Assembly (NCBI GenBank): GCA_900318835.1
Contig: ONLW01000005.1
Location: 43,815-107,814, forward strand
DNA: 64,000 bases
Direction of reading: 5' to 3'
Origin: an uncultured Bacteroidales bacterium
Lineage (GTDB): Bacteria > Bacteroidota > Bacteroidia > Bacteroidales > P3
The translations under genes were made by a program, and so were the position numbers. Below, piece by piece: positions 9,301 through 17,079 of this stretch (positions within the stretch are counted from its first letter, which is position 1; each line of letters opens with the position of its first letter). Under the pieces are notes generated by a model, which did not search any database, was not told the DNA's origin, and saw only the letters and a program-made list of their open reading frames with translations.

Positions 9301-12300
9301 GTCACCAAATCCGCCGCCGCCCGCCGCCGCCTTCAGGTAGCCTATGTTGTGACCGTACTTGCTCCAATAGCTGTCCATGCAGGCGTCCTGCTTCGATATG
9401 CTGACCTCTATCGGCTCGGCGAAATAAAGGTCGATGGCCTGGGTGTTCCCGCATACCTCGCCCTCGGCCAGATAGGTGTGGAAGCCCGGTTTATCGAGGG
9501 TCACCGAATAGCCCTCTGCCAGCTCCCAGGTGTAGGCCGCGCAGGCAAGCACCGTGTCGATATGGATATCTACACCCGTCACCACCACCGGCAGCACACG
9601 GCGTTCCACGCGGGTGTCGGAGGTGAGCGTCACCTTCAGCGAGTCGACACCGCAGGTGTTGGGGGTGAAGGTGCCATTGGCGGGGTCGGGGGTATTCAGC
9701 GCAGTCCCCGTACCGTGGCGGTCCCATTTCACGCCATCCGAGGTCTCGCCGCTGAAGTTCCTCACGATATTGTCCGCCTGCATACGTTCGCCCAGGACGA
9801 GCGGTTTTACCGACACAGTGGAGGCTGCTGTAGTCTCAAAGTTCTTCAACCGTGGATACTCATTATTATGATAGGACCAGTAGGTGTCGCCCAGCTGGCT
9901 GCGGAGACCGTCGCCCAGCATTTCGGCAGTAGAACGGTGGGAGGTGAAAACAGGTAGTTCTTGAGGATAAAGCTGCTTGTCGTTGAAGATTGACTGATTG
10001 TTTGATTGTGTGATTGCTTGAGTGGTGCCGTCGATGTAGCCCGCATTGTAACAATTCAAAATTCCAAATTCAGAACTCAAAATTAATCCCACGAAGGGGC
10101 CAACGTTTGTGTTGCCTTTCACGGCTCCAGTATTGTAGCAATTCGAAATCCGAAATTCAGAATTCGAAATTGAACCTACCAGGCCACCGACGCGGCTGTC
10201 GCCACCCGTGGCCTTAACAAGACCGTAGTTGAAGCTGCGGGCGAGGGCGCCGTCGGCAGAGACGAGACCCACCAGGCCACCGACGGCCTGGGTACCCTTG
10301 ACATCGAAGCCGTTGTAGCAGTCGAGCACCTGCGAATAGTACGCTTCACCAATGAGACCACCCACGGCATTGGTGCCGCTGACGGTGGCAGCGCCGCGGG
10401 TAACGCAGCCTTTGACTGTACCGTGGCAGTAGCCGACGAGGGCACCCACATGGTTGCCGCCACCGACATTGATGCTATCGACGATGATATTGCTCAGGCG
10501 ACCCTGCATATAGCCAAAGATGCCGCGGTTGTCTTGGCTCGTTTGGTCAAAATCGACGTGGACGGAATGGCCGTCGCCGTCGAGGTAGCCGCGGAAGGGA
10601 TTGGTTTCCGTGCCGATGGGAGTCCAGACTTGGGTAGTGAAATCGTCATCGTCGGTGAGTTGGAAGTAGATGCCGTCGGCGCCTGCGGGGATGGGGATGG
10701 GATCGGTGAGATACTGGTTGGAAGCATAGAATGCTCCGTTAGAGTAGTAGAATAACTGGCCATTATTGATGAAAGTTCTAAGTTGCCTGAAGCCAACACT
10801 GTTCACAATAAGAGGCTGCTGTTCGGAGATGCCGAAGGAGAGTTGCACGTAACGGAGGGGAATTGTATGGTTTTCCAGATTGTAAAATAGAGATTTTGTG
10901 GCTTTGATGCGCATGCGGTCGCGTTTGCCGGAGGGGGTGAGGGTGGTGCCGGAAAGGGAGGCTGCGTTGTCGCTGGTTTTGACTTTAGCCCATCGGAAGG
11001 TACCCGACGCGGGGGTGTAGGAAGGCAGTGTGTAGGTTGTACCAGGGTTGAATGAGAGGTTGCCGGGGTTGCTTATCTGCAGCAACGCCAGTGCCGAGAC
11101 TTGGCTGACGTCGGTGCCGGAGAAGACGGTCAGGCGAGGATACATGTCAGCGGTGCCGACTTCCCAGGGACGACCCGAGAAGGTGACGGCCATCATCCCG
11201 GAGGTGGTATGTGCGGTGACACCCGTCACATCCTCCTCGTTGATGCCCTTGTAGCAGCACATCTGACTGTCGTAGTGGAGGTCGTGGAGCATAGAGGCAT
11301 CTGTGGTGAAGCCGCAGACGGCACCCGCCATGCTGGAAGCCTCGACCCAACCGGCAGAGTAGCCGTAAGCGAAACTGCCGCCCTGGGTGAAATCGAGGAA
11401 ACCGGCCATACCGCCCACCTGAGCGATACCCTTGACGATGCCAGTGTTGTAGCAGTCTTCAACTTTCCACTGACCACTTTCCACCTTACCAACGATGCCG
11501 CCCACATGGTTGCGACCGGTGACGATACCGCTGTTGAAGGAAGTGCTGATGCTGGATGAATTGGTCAAAGTGCCAACGATGCCGCCGACGCAGTCGCCTG
11601 TCATCGATTCACATACAGTACCTGCGTTGAGGCAATTCTTCGCTTCAGATTCATCACTCATCATTCCCGCAATGCCGCCGACGTAGTTGCCTTGCGCGAT
11701 GATAGTACCATAATGGCCGCAACTGTCGATGACGCCGCCCTGCATCTTGCCCACCACGCCGCCGATATAGTCGCCTATGGAAGGAACCCGGCTCTGCTCG
11801 TCCACATAGCAGCTGTTGATAAGGGACTGCTCGCCGTCGGAGTAGCCGGCAATGCAGCCGACGTAGGACATAATGGATTTATTGTAGCTGTTGTTATAGG
11901 AGGTGTCGGCGCGGAGGATGCCGTTGTGGTTGTAGCCCACAATGCCACCGACAGTGTCAATGGTGACGCCCGGGTTAATAGCCAAGTGCGAGCGGCAAGA
12001 GTCGATGGAGCCGAAGTCGTTGTAGCCGCAGATGCCGCCGAAACAGCTTCCGTGGGTATAGGTGGCGTTTTCGATTTGAGTCATATCTGTCTTGCAACGG
12101 ACGATGCGACCGTAGTGGTTGGTGCCGCAGACGAAGCCGAGGTTGCGGCCGGTGATAGCAGAAATCCTGCTGGGGCTATGGTAGTTACTGCCGACAACTT
12201 GAGTTATGAAACAGTTGCGGAGGGTGCCGCTGTTGAGGTAACCGCAGAGAATGCCACTGTGGTCGCCCGTTGTATTATGGTTGGTGATGGCACCAGCAAT

Positions 12301-15300
12301 GGTGAGGTTCTTCACCGTGCCGCCGTCGATATAGCCGAAGAAGCCTTGATAGTTGTCTCCCGGAACGATGAAGTTTGCGACGGTGTGATTGCCGCCGTCG
12401 AAATGGCCACGGAAGGGACGGGGCTTGGTACCGATAGAGGTCCACAGGTCAAGGACATTGTAACTACTCCCACTACTCGTAGTGCCATGGAAAGCGAGGT
12501 CAACATCGGCCGTCAGCTTGAAATAGAGGCCGCGGCCGCCGTCAGTGATTCTCACATATTGGGAAGCGGTGTAGGAACCAGTAGCGATGAAGGTTCGTGT
12601 GGCACTGTTGTAATAACCCGACCCTTGGTTGATGATGGTGCGGAATTTCTTCAACTCTTCCGCGCTGGTAATCAACAGGGGGTTCGCCTCGGTAAGGTTC
12701 ACCCAGAGTTGCACCTTGCGGTAGACAGGAGCGTCGGTGCCGGCCCCCCGGAAGCCCAACGTGATAAAGCCCTGAGCAGGATGACCGCTGTAGGTGGGAA
12801 TGGTGACCGTAAGAAGGTCGTTGCTGGGAGTCGTCCCTATCGACACACAATTGCTGCCGCCTAAACGCTGCCAGCTGCCACCATCGGCATAATTCACCGT
12901 GAATTGGTGCGACACCGTATTGTAGGTCTCTTGATCATACAGTTGGGCCCTCATGGCAGAGGCATTGGAGAGGGTATTGTTGAGGCTGCGGATGCCTTGC
13001 AATTGGGGGTAATAGTTGTCACTATAATACCATATATTAGTACTGGCGTTTTCGCCCCAGAAGGTATTATAAAAATCGTTGTCTCCCGTTCCCATCATAT
13101 TAGCGGTAGGCATTCCCTCGGCCGTGCCCGCTTGGTCGCTGCCGTCGATACCGCCAGCAGGCGACATCTGATTGTCGTAGCAACATTTTAGGATGGTGCC
13201 ATTCCCCTGCCCAGCGATGCTGCCTAGGTGTTCGCCGGTGGAGCGCACAGTGTTGCTGACGTAGCAATACTGCGGTGCGCCCACGCCACAGAGGCCGCCG
13301 ACATATTTGCGGTTTTCACCGTTGACTATGCCCGCGTTGTAGGAATTTTCCACTTTCCACTCTCCACTTTCCACTTTACCCACGAGGCCGCCGACGTAGT
13401 TGTCGGCTAAGGTGTTACCAGGCTGGGCGGTGACAATACCGGTATTGAGGCTGCTGATGACGTTGGTGTTACGTCCGGAAATACCGCCGATATAGACACA
13501 CTCGGCCTTGCCAGTGACGTCGCCCGCATTGGCAGAGTTCCTTACATTGCCGCCCTCGGCGATAATACCACCGACACATTGGTAACCTGTGACATCGACG
13601 TAGTTGAAGCAGCCGACGATGCTGTCGCTCGCGGTCAGCGCGACGCCGGCGATGCCGCCAACGGTGACGCCGGAGAGGCTGCCGTTTTGATTATATTTCT
13701 TTACGGAGCAGTTCTCGATGCGGCCACCGTTGAGAATGGCGCAGATGGCACCGGCAGTGTCGGCACCGCCGATGGTTTCGACAGTGATATTAAGGTCATA
13801 CACCTTGCCCGTAAGGGTGCCGAAAAGGCCGACCACGGACCGGGTTGAACTAAGTCGGGCGAGGGTGTGGTTATTGCCGAGGAAGGTGCCGGCGAACCGT
13901 TTCGTGCCGATAGAGATCCAGTTGGATGTGATATCGGACAGGTTGATATCGTCAGTGAGTCTGAAAACGATGTCCTGCACATAATGCGGCAAAAGATAGT
14001 CTTTATAGATTACCAAGGAGCTTCCGTTCACGATGTTACGCAGATTATTCAAGTCGTGAAAGTTGTCAACCGTCATCGTGTCGGACAGCGGAAGACCGTC
14101 TATCGCCTGTCGGGGGGTGCAGGCTGCGATGGCGTCCGTGCGGACGGACGAGCTGTCGGTCCAGCGCAGACGGGGGTAACGCCCCTCCTCGTAGAGCCAG
14201 TCGTCGTCACCCATATACTCGCACACAAGGGTTTCGGGACCAATGAAGTAGCGCGTAGCTACTTTTGTTGCCCCTTCGCAGACGGGATTGACATGGTAGT
14301 CGTTGTAGAAGGTGGAATTGGTCGTTGCCACCTCGGCCTGAGCGCCCGTAAGCACACCGACATTGTAACAATTGGTATAGATGCGGCGCGTCGTGGATCT
14401 GGAATGACCAACCAGGGGATGTACGGTGCCATTGGTGGAGGTGATATCCCCAGCGTTGAAACAGCGTTCGAGGATGCAGGTGTCGGCGTTCACATTTCCC
14501 ACCAAACCGGCAGCGTACCCGTTGATGTTATTGACAATGTTGCAACTGTTGTAACAGCCCGTGATGCGGATGCTGTTGAGCGGTCCTATTTCCACCGAGC
14601 CTATCAAGGCGGCACAGATGCTGCTGTAGAAGGTGAGTGGCTGGGCGGTTGAGTTGCTGAGTGCCTGGGTGCTGTAGGTGACGGCGCAATTCTCGAAAGA
14701 ACCGCCCTTGACGTTGGTGGCCAAGGCGGCCGACGAACCTCCGCAGCCGGTGATGTGCGGGTCTTCGATGACAAGGTTCTTGATGTCGCCCTTGGAGTAG
14801 ATGAAGAGTGCACGGTCGGTGCCGTTCGTCATCGTGAGGTTCATCAGCTTATGCCCCCGGCCGTCGTAGAAGCCTGTGAAGCAGGTATCGGCGTTCTTGC
14901 CGATGGGTGTCCAGTCGCCTGCGCTGGCGAGGTCGATGTCGGCGGTCTGTATCCAGTGGATATGCGACAGCGAGTCGCGAGGAATCAGGAAGCGGTGGTA
15001 GACGAAGTCCTTGTTGGCGTTGATGCCGTCGCGGAAGGCGAGGAAGTCTTCCAGATTGCTGATGAGGAAGGGGTTCTCGGCGGAGCCGACATAGGGGGGT
15101 ATATTGACCACCGCGTCATAGTAGCGGGTGCGTCCTGCCACCTCTACGGTGAGGCGCACCACACCCTGCTTCTGCAGATAGACGTTCCAGCTGTTGTCGG
15201 GCGCATAGAACTCTCTGCGGACAGCATCGGGCCAGAGGGTGTTGTCGATGGTCCACGTAATCTCCAGGCTGTCGCACCCTTTCCACAGCACGAACGACTC

Positions 15301-16650
15301 GGTGAGGTCGGAGAGCTTCATGTGCTTGCGCTCTTGGTCATTCATGTTGTTGATGGTACTTTGGCCGTTGCCATTCGGTTTCATGAAGACATCGAGAAAC
15401 GGAACGAGGGTGGCGATCAAAATGGAATCTTGGGGGTAATCCAATTCGAGGCGGTAGGTGACATTTATCGGATCGTTGAATGGATCCGGGTAGGGATAAA
15501 CATTGCACAGATAGGTGTTTTTCCACAAGCTGGGCTTCTGATTTTTGATATCGAAATACATCTGGCTGTAATAGGTCATGTCGTAGGTGCTGAGGGCTGC
15601 GGCACCTCTATTGTCCCGCCATTCTGCCGGAACCCATGACGACCCAGGAATTGACGGAAGGTCGCTCAGCTGCCAGTCGAAGTAGCAGGTGTCCACCCGG
15701 ATGCTGTCGACATCCGGATTATAGCTGTTGGTGCCGTTAGGGGTATGCGCGTAGCCGTAGATGCCGCCTACGTGGTGGTTGACAATATCTTCGTCGGTGC
15801 CGATACCGCCTTTGGTAGGGTTCGCCCCCGAGAGAGCCACGCCGACCATATTGGTGGTGCGGACAATCATGGAGGAGTAGTCTTGGCGCACGGTGCCCTT
15901 CTCCACCTTGCCGACCAAGCCGGCGACATAGTCACCGGTGCAGTCGAGATGTCCGGAAGCGAAGCAAACGCTGACTTCGGGCAACAAAGTGTCGTGGAGA
16001 GTCATCAGTCCGACCAAGCCGCCCACGTTGCTGCCGCTTGTGCGGATGCTGCCCTCGAAGAAACTGTTGTTGATGTGGCCTCCGGAGAGTTCGCCCACCA
16101 TACCGCCGATATTGCTGGCACCACCTCGGACGTAGGAATTGACGATGCCGAGTTTTTCGACGTGTGCATCCCCTTCCATTTTCGAGAAGAAGCCTACACC
16201 CACGGTGCTGTCCGGACGGTCTATGTACATACCGCTGATCGTATGCATATCACCGAGTAAGTGTCCTTTGAACACAACCGATTCGGGCCAGACCGTCCAA
16301 TTGGGGTCTTTCTCGCCGTCGCAGGCAGCCACATTCCCCTGGTTGAGGACGATGTCATTCGGTATCAAAAAATACTTGCCTTCACCATAAGCGGGAATGG
16401 TTTGATAGTCACCGCTTGCAGGAGGCGTTGGACTACAGATCCAATCTTTGCTGTAGCCATATTTATAAAAGTAGAACTGGTTGCCGGTAGCAAGGCATTG
16501 GGCAAAAGCCACTAACTCATTAGCCTTACGGATCCGGTACGGATAATTGGGCCTGCCATCCCCACCCTGTGCAAAAGCATTGGCACCATAGAACCAGCAC
16601 ATTAACACTAATGCAACACGCGTCAAAATGGGTAAAACTTTCCTTTTCAT
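3343..16650 (-). CDS. Giant T9SS-exported surface protein with GLUG, YDG and MBG repeats
   Basis: This encodes 4,435 residues. I place the start at the ATG ending at 16650 because a normal signal peptide follows (MKRKVLPILTRVALVLMCWF then GANAFAQ) and because the codon overlaps the stop of the 56-residue gene; a 36-residue upstream extension is Arg/Lys-rich and unlikely. Roughly residues 100-2250 carry many GLUG-type repeats (VGGLVG with NCYNAG/SYNAG). About 2620-2980 carry YDG-type units (KEYDG, RPYDG, KSYDG). About 2980-3975 carry twelve MBG-type units (SKVYG..DPTLTATVTG) plus two extra TTVYDG units. A unique region precedes the C-terminal sorting domain (EVYDVMGRQLF, GVYILRL, KIVIR). The design suggests an adhesin or sheath-like cell-surface filament secreted by the type IX system. 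Partner specificity is unknown. Confidence 0.88.
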   Translation of the reverse strand: MKRKVLPILTRVALVLMCWFYGANAFAQGGDGRPNYPYRIRKANELVAFAQCLATGNQFYFYKYGYSKDWICSPTPPASGDYQTIPAYGEGKYFLIPNDIVLNQGNVAACDGEKDPNWTVWPESVVFKGHLLGDMHTISGMYIDRPDSTVGVGFFSKMEGDAHVEKLGIVNSYVRGGASNIGGMVGELSGGHINNSFFEGSIRTSGSNVGGLVGLMTLHDTLLPEVSVCFASGHLDCTGDYVAGLVGKVEKGTVRQDYSSMIVRTTNMVGVALSGANPTKGGIGTDEDIVNHHVGGIYGYAHTPNGTNSYNPDVDSIRVDTCYFDWQLSDLPSIPGSSWVPAEWRDNRGAAALSTYDMTYYSQMYFDIKNQKPSLWKNTYLCNVYPYPDPFNDPINVTYRLELDYPQDSILIATLVPFLDVFMKPNGNGQSTINNMNDQERKHMKLSDLTESFVLWKGCDSLEITWTIDNTLWPDAVRREFYAPDNSWNVYLQKQGVVRLTVEVAGRTRYYDAVVNIPPYVGSAENPFLISNLEDFLAFRDGINANKDFVYHRFLIPRDSLSHIHWIQTADIDLASAGDWTPIGKNADTCFTGFYDGRGHKLMNLTMTNGTDRALFIYSKGDIKNLVIEDPHITGCGGSSAALATNVKGGSFENCAVTYSTQALSNSTAQPLTFYSSICAALIGSVEIGPLNSIRITGCYNSCNIVNNINGYAAGLVGNVNADTCILERCFNAGDITSTNGTVHPLVGHSRSTTRRIYTNCYNVGVLTGAQAEVATTNSTFYNDYHVNPVCEGATKVATRYFIGPETLVCEYMGDDDWLYEEGRYPRLRWTDSSSVRTDAIAACTPRQAIDGLPLSDTMTVDNFHDLNNLRNIVNGSSLVIYKDYLLPHYVQDIVFRLTDDINLSDITSNWISIGTKRFAGTFLGNNHTLARLSSTRSVVGLFGTLTGKVYDLNITVETIGGADTAGAICAILNGGRIENCSVKKYNQNGSLSGVTVGGIAGVALTASDSIVGCFNYVDVTGYQCVGGIIAEGGNVRNSANAGDVTGKAECVYIGGISGRNTNVISSLNTGIVTAQPGNTLADNYVGGLVGKVESGEWKVENSYNAGIVNGENRKYVGGLCGVGAPQYCYVSNTVRSTGEHLGSIAGQGNGTILKCCYDNQMSPAGGIDGSDQAGTAEGMPTANMMGTGDNDFYNTFWGENASTNIWYYSDNYYPQLQGIRSLNNTLSNASAMRAQLYDQETYNTVSHQFTVNYADGGSWQRLGGSNCVSIGTTPSNDLLTVTIPTYSGHPAQGFITLGFRGAGTDAPVYRKVQLWVNLTEANPLLITSAEELKKFRTIINQGSGYYNSATRTFIATGSYTASQYVRITDGGRGLYFKLTADVDLAFHGTTSSGSSYNVLDLWTSIGTKPRPFRGHFDGGNHTVANFIVPGDNYQGFFGYIDGGTVKNLTIAGAITNHNTTGDHSGILCGYLNSGTLRNCFITQVVGSNYHSPSRISAITGRNLGFVCGTNHYGRIVRCKTDMTQIENATYTHGSCFGGICGYNDFGSIDSCRSHLAINPGVTIDTVGGIVGYNHNGILRADTSYNNSYNKSIMSYVGCIAGYSDGEQSLINSCYVDEQSRVPSIGDYIGGVVGKMQGGVIDSCGHYGTIIAQGNYVGGIAGMMSDESEAKNCLNAGTVCESMTGDCVGGIVGTLTNSSSISTSFNSGIVTGRNHVGGIVGKVESGQWKVEDCYNTGIVKGIAQVGGMAGFLDFTQGGSFAYGYSAGWVEASSMAGAVCGFTTDASMLHDLHYDSQMCCYKGINEEDVTGVTAHTTSGMMAVTFSGRPWEVGTADMYPRLTVFSGTDVSQVSALALLQISNPGNLSFNPGTTYTLPSYTPASGTFRWAKVKTSDNAASLSGTTLTPSGKRDRMRIKATKSLFYNLENHTIPLRYVQLSFGISEQQPLIVNSVGFRQLRTFINNGQLFYYSNGAFYASNQYLTDPIPIPAGADGIYFQLTDDDDFTTQVWTPIGTETNPFRGYLDGDGHSVHVDFDQTSQDNRGIFGYMQGRLSNIIVDSINVGGGNHVGALVGYCHGTVKGCVTRGAATVSGTNAVGGLIGEAYYSQVLDCYNGFDVKGTQAVGGLVGLVSADGALARSFNYGLVKATGGDSRVGGLVGSISNSEFRISNCYNTGAVKGNTNVGPFVGLILSSEFGILNCYNAGYIDGTTQAITQSNNQSIFNDKQLYPQELPVFTSHRSTAEMLGDGLRSQLGDTYWSYHNNEYPRLKNFETTAASTVSVKPLVLGERMQADNIVRNFSGETSDGVKWDRHGTGTALNTPDPANGTFTPNTCGVDSLKVTLTSDTRVERRVLPVVVTGVDIHIDTVLACAAYTWELAEGYSVTLDKPGFHTYLAEGEVCGNTQAIDLYFAEPIEVSISKQDACMDSYWSKYGHNIGYLKAAAGGGGFGDGYAYEWSRENGDIADESYIDGHPDSLRFLDPGLYYLRTTDVTPHSVCERRDTVLVDEYSFNYLVTKWGNCVDTDDGWIDLVIRQFEFNRDGSPYKIEYWDSNHVSKGVHWIQALNPPDESGVPKGYDTLLNLANGLYYMTITDSLGCYQDKQIKVNDPINPKMTLRAKGFKKVYDGIPVSLNSINVVEYDDNWKVPERAEYYVTSDQWRQLALRIGDSLIVSLAEPDRTVTDVDSVRNVVEHWEIKDAETGKDKTCLYHFYPIDSCIVILPATLTLFTGSATKEYDGRELTNNNWSVQGLEHGEHVWCMPSGSQTEVGSSDNICEIDWGNPGPWGENIAQEKNYTVINHFGTLTVTPNTSEIVLTAGSASRPYDGTALTSGTVTWTGLPTGFSVEATTSGSQTNTGTSANVVSSYVIKNADGEDKTENFTNVTTVAGTLTVEPADLFITTPSATKSYDGTALTVAFDPSTGAGSISGLASNESITVTTTGSQTEVGSGTNSYTIDWGTTDPDNYSVHDNLGTLTVTRGQALVTANDIAKTYGGTDPALTATVTGVADGNVVTYTLSRAAGETTGTYTITPTGAAEQGNYDVTYQTGTFTIARATATVTADDKEKMADQVDPELTATVSGLQNGDAASVISYTLSRAAGEAEGDYAITPSGEAEQGNYDVTYVPGTLTITPATQVVVRIAGRGNTTVYDGAAHAVSGYDVVSISNPDYSEEDFTFTGTAAASRTDAGTTYMGLAANQFENTVGGFNVTFIVTDGYQTITPAPATVAAEARTKTYGDSDPTLMATVTGAVGSETLNYTLARAVGEAAGTYLITVTLGENPNYSVTKTDAIFTINRKAATVTADNLSKVYGNSDPTLTATVTGTEGSDVIAYTLSRAAGNAVGTYAVTVNLGSNPNYEVTANGGTFTINKRPATVTANNASKTYGGDDPELTATVEGTVGSDAIDYTLSRATGENAGSYAVTVTPGANPNYEVTATGGTFTINKRTATVTANSASKVYGDVDPELTAMVGGLQNGDTASDINYTLIRAEGEDIGSYAVTVIPGSNANYELSVVGSQFTITKRPITVTADTLTKIYGDADPTLTATVRGLGEGMTPTAINYTVSREAGEDAGTYPVTVTLGSNPNYEVTAIGGSFGIAKRIVLMVPGSQSKVYGEEDPTLTATEEGVLAGDTLSYTMSRAAGEDVGMYAITVTPGINQNYELVAQSGYFFITKREVTVAADNQSKVYGTADPALTATVSGMAGSDVLNYTLSRAAGEAAGSYAVTVTLGSNPNYEVSATGGTFTIVKRDATVTADPKSKTYGTGDPTLTATVTGLVGSDVLNYTLTRTAGEDVGTYAISVNVNENDNPNYQLSISGSQFTITRALAMVVADSVTKVYGEADPLLTTSVGGLRNGDDLSVINYTISRETGEDAGTYAITLVGDAVQGNYNVTYLPATFTITRASATVTADDKDKVVGGNDPALTATVTGLVNGDVLSYTLTRASGEAVGTYTITATGEPVQGNYNVTYVPGTFRITNTNEAIVRITGHHNTTVYDGVEHTVSGYDIVSISNPDYFESDFSFTGAAVASRTDVGTTYMGLEGNFHNTNSNFDVTFIVTDGYQTVAPHTFNLAVGAATWHAIGAPVHDGVGSNRQLSVSNVIHLTDVDYDLFRYDEANARWENQKAGSEATGFTTMEAGRGYIYRRATAAVLTFSGQPNSGTVDHELSYSCGTDALKGFNLVGNPYNHTTSIGEYCYSLNTDGTWRPQLATYEIPVANAVLIHTTSERTLTFTEASNKKVPSGDSDYSDILVFRLFDTIYEDVAYAIFSEGQGLPKVGHLIEEAPMLSINNFAIAHLDDTVTTFPLTLKTTPGDYTLALANITGTTSSTSYLHLIDLLVGRDIDLLRTPAYTFQTTGDDACRFLVKLSSDANRMSALHDFARWEGNQLVVVGTGTLEVYDVMGRQLFSQELNTSRSSLYTRRFPAGVYILRLGNQSQKIVIR
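4720..7740. repeat. MBG-coding tandem repeat array
   Basis: About twelve direct repeats of roughly 215-235 bp encode the MBG domains of the giant protein. Stretches such as the codons for TVTADNxSKVYG and NPNYEVTA recur with only a few changes, so homologous recombination within the array is plausible. Two YDG-like units (around 4500-4720 and 7010-7260) are near copies of each other, each read after an MBG block. Confidence 0.8.
9975..10172. repeat. Three 7-nt degenerate arrays inside the giant gene
   Basis: Three short arrays with 7-nt period lie at 9975-10019 (TGATTGT-like), 10051-10084 (AAATTCA-like) and 10140-10172 (AATTCGA-like). They encode SEFGILNCYNAG- and SEFRISNCYNTG-like segments, so they keep the reading frame and have become part of GLUG repeats. 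Confidence 0.6.
13347..13381. repeat. 7-nt array (TTTCCAC) in the giant gene
   Basis: Five consecutive heptamers read TTTCCAC, TTTCCAC, TCTCCAC, TTTCCAC, TTTACCC. On the coding strand they give KVESGEWKVENSYNAG within a GLUG repeat. A related copy lies at about 11458-11488 and encodes KVESGQWKVEDCYNTG. Confidence 0.75.
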
Positions 16651-16817
16651 CTCACAGCTGTTTTTTCTTTTTCGTTTTCTTTCAGGTCGCCAGAATAGGG
16701 CCAATAGGTCTCCTCGGGGTGGTTGCGGCGATAGCGCCAGGCACGGACAATACTCCATGTGAGGCCTCCAAGGACCACGACACCAAGGGAGAGCAGGATG
16801 ATTAACTTTGTCGTCAT
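16647..16817 (-). CDS. Small single-span membrane protein coupled to the giant gene
   Basis: This encodes 56 residues: one hydrophobic segment near the N-terminus (about residues 4-24, MTTKLIILLSLGVVVLGG), then a basic WRYRRNHPEETYWPYSGD region and a charged tail ENEKEKTAVR. Its TGA stop overlaps the ATG of the giant protein (ATGA at 16647-16650), the signature of translational coupling. The region upstream holds a TAATTTTG box, so this is probably the first gene of the operon. I do not recognise the family. An inner-membrane helper for export or assembly of the giant protein is only an inference from the coupling. Confidence 0.7.
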   Translation of the reverse strand: MTTKLIILLSLGVVVLGGLTWSIVRAWRYRRNHPEETYWPYSGDLKENEKEKTAVR

Positions 16818-16856
16818 ATCTGTTTTAACTTTTTTTTTACTTCGTAAAAATCGGCT

Positions 16857-16865
16857 GCAAAATTA
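16857..16865 (-). promoter_or_regulatory. Possible -7 box of the giant-protein operon
   Basis: The minus strand reads TAATTTTGC about 40 nt upstream of the 56-residue gene, matching the Bacteroidota -7 consensus. No good TTTG was found at the right distance upstream, so the promoter may be weak or activator-dependent. Confidence 0.45.
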
Positions 16866-16995
16866 GTAAATATTTATAAAATAGATTTTCCTTTCATGGA
16901 AATTTCCACCAGAGGAAAAAAAAATTCCACCAGAGGAAAATTTTCCATCCAAAAGAAAACGGGTAGAGCCATGGTTAGACCCTACCTCCTATCAT

Positions 16996-17055
16996 CCCCC
17001 TACCAACACCTAACCAACTCCTACCATGGTAGGAGTTGGTTAGGTGTTGGTAGGG
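16996..17055. repeat. Perfect 58-bp intergenic palindrome of the 11-nt family
   Basis: The stretch 16998-17055 is a perfect palindrome with 29-nt arms and no spacer, centred on CCATGG. Each arm consists of 11-nt units (CCCCCTACCAA, CACCTAACCAA, CTCCTACCATG). It lies just beyond the 3' end of the AraC-type gene. As RNA it would form a very long hairpin, but it lacks a T-run. The remaining 16818-17079 region holds only the promoter box and A/T-rich sequence. Confidence 0.9.
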
Positions 17056-17079
17056 CATTAGTAACTGGTTTATAGCTAC

